From: CAZZNY01 sp964655935
GTDB taxonomy: Bacteria > Patescibacteriota > Gracilibacteria > BD1-5 > UBA2023
Direction of reading: 5' to 3'
Length of the DNA: 58,545 nucleotides
Assembly (NCBI GenBank): GCA_964655935.1
Contig: CAZZNY010000005.1
Span: 1-58,545, forward strand
Part shown: positions 50,801-58,545 of the stretch, in pieces
How positions within the stretch are numbered: position 1 is the stretch's first letter
How the letters are laid out: each line of letters starts with the position of its first letter
Translations under genes and position numbers: made by a program
The notes under the pieces: model-generated
What the model was told of the DNA's origin: nothing
What the model saw: only the letters and a program-made list of their open reading frames with translations
The model's database searches: none

Positions 50801-53800
50801 TGCTTACCATCCTACCAAGCGAATCATACTCCATGAAAGTTTCCGCTCCATTTGCATTAATTTGCGTAAGAAGATTTCCATTTTTATCATATTCATATTT
50901 TGTGACAATATCATCGGAAGTGTTTTGTGAAGATTCTGGATGATTTACGGCAGTCTGAGACAATACTTTTCCGAGTTCATCATAGCTCGCGAGTGATTTT
51001 GAGACGATAACTCCATTCGCACTGATAATATCGGTCGCGATAACATTTCCACGACGATTATAAAAACTACGAGTGATAGTCCCGAGGGTATTTTTCGTAC
51101 TTATTACTCGATCAAATCGATCATATGTCGACTCAGTACTATTTCCTCGCGGATCGATCGTTTTTGTGATATTTCCATTCGCATCAAAAACGAATTTCAC
51201 CGTGATATCTCGGCTGGAATCGTTTTCGTCTACGATCTGACGAATCTCCGTCACACGAGCGAGATCATCTCGTGTGTATTTTGTCTTGAGCCCACTCGCA
51301 TCGATCGTCTGAATTATTTTTTCATCCGCATCACGTAAAGTCTCTGTAATTCGAGTGTCCGCATCGCTCGATCACACAGATTGTTTAATGATTTCATCGA
51401 GCTCGTTATAGGTCGTCAATTGTGTAAGGTTTTTACCTCATTCCAGAACTGTCTGGATCGACTCGATCTTGTTATTCGCATTATGAACGTAATTCGTACG
51501 GATTCATTCCGCCGTAATACTCGATGATATGAGACCAAACGCATCATATGTAAGCGTTTTCGTGTTCCCTTCCGGATCAGTAACTGTCAGAGGATTTCCA
51601 CTGGCATCGTATGTATAACTCGTAGTTATCGCTCCATCTGTATTCTCGCCAAAAAGTCCGGATCGGATGCCTTCAGTAATCCTGATTGGAAGTCCTTGTG
51701 CATCGTACTCATACTTAGCAATATTCCCCTCTGGATCTTTCGAGTAGACGAGCTGACTATGATTATCGTATTCATAGAAAGTCTCGAGAGTCTCAGTATC
51801 ATCGGAACTATCAAGATGAATATCGATCTGTCGCGAACTTATGATATTTCCTCTTTCGTCATAACTAAATTCCACCACCGCTCACATCGGATCCACTACT
51901 CGAGTAAGATTATGAAAAGGTCATTCGTAGGTATATTTTGTGACAATATCAGATTCGTCATTATCGACCATGGTCATATTTGCTTTTTGTCGCTTTTCCG
52001 TAACCTGACCAATTTCATTATATCGGTAAGAAATTCCATTTCCGAGAGGATAAAACTCACGGATTTTATTTCCACGACCATCATAGACAGACCTATATAT
52101 CGCTTCGGTATTTCCGATTCATACCGTAAGAGAAATCTCATGACCAAAACGATCGAATTCGTGCATAGTCTGAATTCCTCGCTTATTTATAACGATAGTT
52201 TTTTTGATAAATACATTATCGATATCCATCATGTATGAGTACTGAAGTGTACCATCACCAAATCCCTGAGTCGCGATTCTATCACTTTCATCATACGTAT
52301 TTACGACATATATTTGTCATTTTGCGTCCGTAAGCGTTTTGATATTATGAGAAAGTGTGTTATTCCCAGCTACTTTCGTATAGGTATAACCGATTGTTTT
52401 TGTGGCAGTTCCTGATTTCTCGAGCGTTACGCTTTTGAGATCGTTCGAAGATCCACCCTCATCAGTATCAAAATAGTATTCCAATCTCACTTTTTGTCCG
52501 TAAGAATCACTCACGGTCGTAAGTCGATTCTTGTCATTATAGGAATATTCGGTTTTAAGACCGATCGTATCCGTGACGGTCACGAGTCGTCCACGAACAT
52601 CGTGTGTGAACTGAAGCTGATTTCAAGCTGAGTCCTGTATATTTTTAATTCGCTTTTTTGCATCAAAATCATATCTCATACCCCCGTCGAATTGGAGCGA
52701 ATAATTCCCTTGTGGATCTCGAAAAAGCGTGGCTCAAATATTCGTATTTCGGACATATTCACCACTGGATGTCTTTGGAAATGGAAATGTGTGAGCTTCG
52801 CCATCATGATAAGAGATGACACCATCGGAACCTGTAGTCAGGAAAATATTATAATTATGATCCCACCCATTCCCAACTGGTCCATTATAAGTCGCGAGCG
52901 ATCTGTTACTGAGACTAAAGCTATACGGGATGCCTCGTCCACGATTTCTAATAAAAGTATTCTCATAGAGAAATTCTCAAGTCTTCAGTGATACAGGATC
53001 TCAGATAGCTGACATTGTCGCATTTTTTGCATCCCTACTAGTCGGAGCAAGATCGCCATTTTTATCGAAAAATGCACATTTCACATCCCAGAGACAACTC
53101 GTCGGCTCATAGAGAGTCGCTTGCTGAGGATTGTCAGCAAGTATCTGTTCTTCAGGAGTGAGATCTTCCCATTTTTTGGTACGGAAAGTCACAGAATATA
53201 ATTTCCCGAGAGGAATACCATAGACACTCTTGATAGAAGGTGCTATCGTAAAAGTATACACCGTATCAGGAGTAAGTGCGAGTGTGGGCTGACGAGTCAT
53301 CTGGGTGCCACTCACGATAGACTGGTAGGTCGTAACTTCATTACCACTCGCGTCCACGAGATTAAATGCTCCAGATAGTGAGGCGGTTTCATATGCAGCA
53401 TTAAACTCCATAAAGAGCGCTGGCATAAGTCCTACCACTTCATTTGCGGTTGGCTTTAATGTCTTGATAGCAAATTCATTTGATTCTTTTGTCGTGAATG
53501 AAATATTGGTATCGGGCATCACATTTCCAGAAGCGTCCTTGATCGATCGAATCTGTAATACATACGAAGTCTTCCCAAGAAGAGCTCCAGAAGGTTTGAT
53601 AGACACTGTCGTATATAGTGTACCATTTGAGGTAATATCGAGAGGAATAACTTCGTCAGTAGAAACATTCTTGAGAGTAAAACTCTTATTTTCACTCGTA
53701 TTTTCATATGTGACGAGTTCATTGAAAGCCATTACCATCTCACCCGCAAGACTTACATTGACAGCATTATTCACAGGTCGAGACTGATAGATATACGGCG

Positions 53801-56800
53801 CAGCTGTATCGACCATGTTTTTCTCCGTCAGATACCGCAGTCGTTTATAGTTATCCTCCGAGATACGATACTGTAAAATCACCTCAGCTGAATAAACGAA
53901 ATCTCGTGGTGCGGTTATGAGAACTGTGTTTTGATTGGTGAGTTCTTTGGAGATATCGAGAAGTACACCATTCTCCGATAATGTAAGGCCCGAGAACGCA
54001 TCCTCAGTCACCGAAGTATCAAACTCAACCAAGAATCATGTCTGAGTCACTGGGATAGTCTGATTCGCCATTGGCATCAGCTTCATGATCTGTGGATACG
54101 TATATGCTGGGATTTCTGGAAGAGATGTCCCGTCACATACGGCCGTACTCGATTCGGAGATCATGAGTCGTATTGTATTGATCGTCGAATTCTTACAGTT
54201 ATGGAGATATCCCGTAGCTCACGCACGCATCTTAAAGACATTACTCGTTTTTTCTCATGGTCGAAGTGAATTAAATGAGAGTGTGAAAGGATTCTCATTT
54301 CCGACTGGAGTAACCGCTCAGACGAGAGCGAACGTAATATTCGGAAGCATGGCAGGAAGTACGGTGGACTTATTTTCCAGTACGACTGTCACACTATAAG
54401 TACTGTCTTGGACTACTTGCTCTGGATATGCGAGAGAAAAAGCAACCACCGGTGGATCATATACATCAACCTCTCATGAGATGATTCACTCGAGTATTTT
54501 TGATTCAATTCCCTGTCGTATCTCCCCACTCACTTTATATCGTATAGGATGTTTTCCAATCATATCTCCTCTAAGGATATATGATTCTTGGGTTTTAGCT
54601 CCTGATTGGAGATCAGCGAGAGTACGAGATCCACTTCATTCTACGATTGTCAAACCATCCGTCGGAAGATATTCCACGCTTAGATTATGCACAGTGAAGT
54701 ATTGTGATACATTCTGGAGCATGATGGTAGAATTGAAAAATTCTTTCAAAATTTTTCCGCGCGCATCAGTAATAATAACTCATGGAATGAATTCTTTTTT
54801 ATCGGGAGACTTGACTACGAAAAACGTAGTCTGGACAATCTCTTGAGGCACAGGGACAACCTCAGGCACCGGAGGAACTTCTCATGTCGTTCCAGAACCA
54901 CTTCCTGGATCTACTGTTCCACTTCATACAGGAACATCCGGAGGAGCTATCGGTCCAGGGATGATTAATTCTTGTGTTCAGACCACTTCTATCTGAGGAG
55001 ATTCCTCTGTAGTCTCGACGAGAACTGGGAGAGTAATAGGTATTACCTGATCCCCGATAGTGATCATCGTCTCGAATTCTACCGCTTGAAAATTGCTCGG
55101 ATCAAATGCATCTATCGTTCCCTTCTCAATAAGTGCCGTGACCGCCTCTGGTGGGAGTATATGAGTCTCGACTGATCATTCCAAAACTTTATCAAATGTA
55201 ACCTGTTTGATATCAATATTCGCACTCGCACTATTTCAAGCAGCATCGGTAGCAGTGATAGTCAGGGCATTTTCAGTATTCTGACGAAGTGGAACACTAA
55301 TGGTAGCTTCTCACATTCACGTTACGCTATCAGCATATGCTCGAGGAACTACTTGAAATGAGGTTTGTCCAGTAGCTGGAACGGTGAAATTGATATCCTG
55401 AGCTCATCCCGTGATCGTAATCCGAGAACCAGCTTCAGCTTGGATCTTGAGCCCCTCTTCCTGTTCTCGTGTCGGCTGAGTAAAGTCACGATCAGATAGA
55501 GTACTCGAGAAGGTTGGTATATCAATATACGTATCTTTTGTAATCTCTATTGATTTTGGTTCTCATTCTGGCGGAACAACCGTAATCACTACTTTTCCTT
55601 CTTGAAATGGAGAAAAGTCGATAGTATTCGTGAATATTTTCACTCACTCTGACTTTATAAAAACACCAGAAACTGAGCTTACACCATCAGATATCTCATA
55701 ATGATATCCGAAAAAATCTTGTACATCTTTACTTAAATTTACCGAAATAATTCCAGATCGAACATTAGCACTATTAAATACAGGAATAATATCTCCTTGT
55801 TGATTTTGGATCTTTAGAGATTCAATAGTGGGTGTGATTCCTGTGGTACCGACAGGATATTCTTGAGTACTGAATGGGAGGTAGGAAATATTATTTAGTT
55901 TGGTAAATAAGGAATGATTATTTCCTGCCGCAATACTATTAACTCAAGTAGATACTTTTGTGAAGGTGCGCTTTGTTTCAATGGTGCCATCTCAGAGTTG
56001 ACCATAATTATTTTGTCCAGTTGCCCAAAGACTTCCATCATCTTTAAGAATGAGAGAATCTACATATCACGCTGATATAGTTTGAACGCCAGAAGCAAAG
56101 ATTTGTACTGGTGTTGATCGATTTATAAGAGTTCAGTCTCAAAGCTGTCCATTTTGATTGCCTCAAGCAACTAAAAGGCTTCCATCTTCTTTGAGAATAA
56201 GAGTATGAGAATTACCTGCTGAGATTGCCTGGACACCAGAACTGTAGATCTGTAGTGGAATTGCATTACTTACAGTAGTTCCATCTCAAAGTTGACCACT
56301 TTGATTATTTCAATTTGCCCAGAGACTTCAGTCATCTTTGAGGATAAGAGAATGTGAACTACCTGCAGCAATTGCCTTAACACCTGAACTATATATCTGT
56401 ATCGGTATGGAACTATCAGCCATGTTTTCATCTCAAAGTTGACCGTAAGAATTATTTCAAGTTGCCCAGAGACTTCCGTCATCTTTGAGAATGAGAGAAT
56501 GATAATTACCTGCTGCAATCGCACGAATACCAGAACTATAGATTTGTACTGGTGTTGAACGGTTTATTTTTGTTCCATCTCAAAGTTGTCCATTTTGATT
56601 ATCTCAGGTTGCCCAGAGGCTTCCATCATCTTTGAGAATGAGAGAATGTAAATATCCAGCTGAAATTTTCTTCATATTAGAAGAAAATATTTGTGTAGGG
56701 GTGGAGTGTTTTATGGTAGTTCCATCTCAAAGTTGTCCATGTTGATTATTTCAAGTTGCCCAGAGACTTCCGTCATCTTTGAGAATGAGAGAATGGCTAT

Positions 56801-58351
56801 TTGCTGATATTTTTACTACATTAGACACATCTATTAAAACCGGAGTAGTGTATTTTATTGTTTGTCCATTTCAGAGTTGACCAAAATAATTATCTCAGGT
56901 TGCCCAGAGACTTCCGTCATCTTTGAGAATAAGAGAATGTAAATTACCTGCTGTAGCCGCTTTGATACCGGAACCAATTTGAACAGGCATTAAACGATCT
57001 ATAGTGGTTCTATCTCAAAGTTGTCCATTTTGATTATCTCAGGTTGCCCAGAGACTTCCGTCATCTTTGAGAATAAGAGAATAAAGACTACCCGCCACGA
57101 CCGTTTGAACACCTGAATCATACACCTGTATAAATGTTGAGCGATCTATAGTGGTTCCGTCTCAAAGCTGTCCATACTGATTATTTCAAGTTGCCCAGAG
57201 ACTTCCGTNNNNNNNNNNNNNNNNNNNNNNNNNNNNNNNNNNNNNNNNNNNNNNNNNNNNNNNNNNNNNNNNNNNNNNNNNNNNNNNNNNNNNNNNNNNN
57301 NNNNNNNNTGATTATTTCAAGTTGCCCAGAGACTTCCGTCATCTTTGAGAATAAGAGAATGGTAGCCACCCGCGGTTACAGCTTTCACTCAAGAAAAAAT
57401 CGGTATATACTTAGATTTATGAGTAATTGATCCAAGACCAAGCTGTCATTGTCAGTCACTTCCCATCCCCCAAAGACTCATATTTGAGATAGGTGATCAA
57501 ACACCGCCGGTATTTCATATATGTCGAGGACCACTCATATCTCACCAATAATTATTTGTAAGATCAAGTGATAATTCTGGAGTTTTATTGAGAATAGAAT
57601 TCTCTGTGACTATAAAATTATTATATTGTATAAGTGGTCTACTTCCGTCTACCACGATTCCTTTTGTAGCGTGGGAAAAGGTATTTCCTCTGATTTCAAG
57701 AGTATCGGAATCAGAGGAAATATAAATAATTCAAGGGTAATTTACACCCCATGTACGACCACTTCCAGCATATCGAAACACTGATCCTATAATTTTTGAC
57801 GTTACATTGTTTCACATAAACACTACATTTCCCCAATCACTCTCCTGTGGATTAGAATTTCCATCTCCATTTGTATCACCACCAATCGAGTCATCCCGAT
57901 ATGATGTAAAATATACAGGAGCCACTTTGGTTCCATTTACAATAAAATTTCCTTCTTTTTCCACAACAATACCCCATCTAGAAGAAACCTCCTCTCAAGA
58001 AACTGGATCGATATCAGGAGAAAATGATTTGATAATCATACCTGCATCAATCGTAAGTGTCACTCCAGCAGGTACGATTACTTTCGTATTCTTTAACACA
58101 ATAATATCTGCTGAAAGATTTCCAGTCTTTCCCCAATGATCATTTATTCCTGTCTGAATAATAAGTTCAGGCTGACTCCACTCATATACTATCGGAGCTA
58201 TCTGAGTGCTAGTCGTATCTCCATCAGATGCAAAAACATCGACTGATGGTATCAACTGAGAAACCAAAAGACAGAAAAGTAAAAGACTACTTATAGTCTT
58301 CTTAAACAAGCGAGATATAATCTGTCGCCCGATAGATGAAAACAAGGCCAT
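47805..58351 (-). CDS. Giant exported Rhs polymorphic toxin with RCC1-like repeats and AHH-type nuclease tip
   Basis: About 3,500 residues, open throughout only with UGA as Gly. From ATG 58351 (MALFSSIGRQIISRLFKKTI) a signal peptide ends near residue 40. Then: a beta-helix-like part with NNYWGDMSGP; about ten RCC1-like repeats of roughly 48 residues (HSLILKDDGSLWATG, GQLGDGT); Ig/Big_5-like domains; the Rhs start GDPVSLKTGEFLYENT near residue 1780; over a thousand residues of YD repeats (YDxxGN, YEYDxxG); and the core RDPIGIADNINLYAYVGNNP. The toxin tip of about 230 residues has GKQIHHFLTNK and MEHLGRHAEKYHEYML, the His motifs of AHH-type HNH nucleases. The Sec signal and lack of a PAAR domain point to export in the manner of WapA. 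A TTG start at 58459 lies inside a terminator stem and is less likely. The 100-N gap makes the length uncertain. Confidence 0.88.
48508..48587 (-). repeat. 80-bp direct repeat, copy in the active Rhs gene
   Basis: Exact copy of 47102-47181 at the junction between Rhs core and toxin tip. Confidence 0.95.
55900..57420 (-). repeat. RCC1-like tandem repeat array inside the Rhs gene
   Basis: About ten units of roughly 141-152 bp, each encoding HSLILKDDGSLWATG.N..GQLG and ending in a conserved ribbon. Units are very similar at DNA level (TTGCCCAGAGACTTCCGTC and TCTTTGAGAATGAGAGAAT recur), which explains the assembly gap within it. RCC1-like units fold into a beta propeller of seven blades, so ten or more would mean one full propeller plus extra, or more units hidden in the gap. 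Confidence 0.85.
57209..57308. other. Assembly gap, 100 N
   Basis: A run of exactly 100 N inside the RCC1-like array. Both sides carry the same ACTTCCGT / CAAGTTGCCC unit sequence. The reading phase on the two sides differs by one base relative to the 100-base spacing, so 100 is a placeholder. The true insert must be 2 modulo 3 to keep the gene in frame. Confidence 0.95.
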
Positions 58352-58445
58352 GAACGGAAAAAATGAGAAAATAAAGTACGCGCACATACTATAAAATCTC
58401 GCAAAGAAAAATACTGAAAAAAGAAAAACTACACAAACACAACAA

Positions 58446-58475
58446 AAAAACCTTTTCAAAACTGAAAAGGTTTTT
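58446..58475 (-). terminator. Terminator between the upstream gene and the Rhs gene
   Basis: AAAAAACCTTTTC and GAAAAGGTTTTT form a 12-bp stem. On the minus strand it follows the partial gene at the right edge and precedes the Rhs start. Confidence 0.8.
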
Positions 58476-58488
58476 GCTCTAAAATAGC

Positions 58489-58545
58489 TTACACACCAGA
58501 AGATGAAGATTCAATCAATAGAAATAGATTTTTATCTGTACTAGA
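58489..58545 (-). CDS. 3' end of a gene cut by the window edge
   Basis: The last 18 codons of a minus-strand frame, SSTDKNLFLLIESSSSGV, ending in UAA right before a terminator. Too short to identify. Confidence 0.4.
   Translation of the reverse strand, partial: SSTDKNLFLLIESSSSGV

Noticed and set aside
55900..57420. Regular repeats that could suggest a CRISPR array
   Set aside because: The period is about 147 bp, the repeats are coding (RCC1-like units) and there are no short unique spacers or cas genes.
58351..58459. Earlier TTG start of the Rhs gene at 58459
   Set aside because: It lies within the terminator stem of the upstream gene, and the resulting N terminus has two stacked hydrophobic stretches; ATG 58351 gives a cleaner signal peptide.

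Overview
ORGANISM AND GENETIC CODE. The window is an AT-rich bacterial scaffold in which most genes only read through if UGA is sense and means glycine (translation table 25). In-frame UGA sits at invariant glycines: the Toprim motif DREGE of topoisomerase I, HAGGKFGG of GyrB and GVHA of DnaE. Tryptophan is written UGG in the same proteins, so this is not the Mycoplasma code. Table 25 is known from Gracilibacteria and Absconditabacteria (SR1) of the Candidate Phyla Radiation, and I infer a member of one of these. Every coordinate below joins segments across UGA; true stops are UAA and UAG.

LAYOUT. 1-1.4 kb: rbfA-ftsQ. 1.8-2.05 kb: a promoter-to-terminator stretch that looks like a structured non-coding RNA. 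2.1-9.5 kb: a short polymerase I, a lipoprotein, a large exported protein, topA and a phosphorylase-like gene. 9.6-13.4 kb: a membrane-anchored resolvase-like gene, then a UGA-free island with a YfiR-like protein and a 699-residue TonB-dependent receptor. 14-18.9 kb: class A penicillin-binding protein and an LCP-family ligase. 19.4-24 kb: rsmH, ftsL and a batA-batB-batC operon. 24-34.2 kb: a helix-turn-helix membrane protein, gyrB, a zinc-ribbon protein, tRNA-Thr(CGU), dtd and dnaE. 34.3-36.9 kb: a second UGA-free island with a radical SAM/SPASM enzyme followed by a 65-residue peptide carrying nine cysteines in its last 27 residues, the layout of a RiPP cassette. 37-44.6 kb: dnaB, a GIY-YIG gene between perfect inverted repeats, a TPR protein, a PmbA-like protein and small membrane or zinc-ribbon proteins. 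44.7-58.4 kb: a polymorphic toxin locus.

THE TOXIN LOCUS. One minus-strand gene of about 10.5 kb (interrupted by a 100-N assembly gap) encodes an exported protein with, in order, a signal peptide, a beta-helix-like part, about ten RCC1-like repeats, Ig-like domains, a long Rhs/YD-repeat shell and an HNH-type (AHH-like) nuclease tip. A probable immunity gene follows 30 bp later. Behind it lies a silent second toxin tip that shares an exact 80-bp segment with the active gene, its own probable immunity gene, and two further small immunity-like genes. The silent copy's stop codon and frameshift lie on the side that recombination through the 80 bp would discard, so an exchange would give an intact new toxin.

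HOW IT FITS. The host genes are housekeeping: replication, topology, peptidoglycan, division and translation quality control. The exported Rhs protein, the peptidoglycan machinery and the lack of lipopolysaccharide genes suit an episymbiont or predator with a single-membrane envelope. An outer-membrane TonB receptor does not fit that picture, which together with the absence of UGA and the strong Shine-Dalgarno sites makes the two islands look like recent imports.
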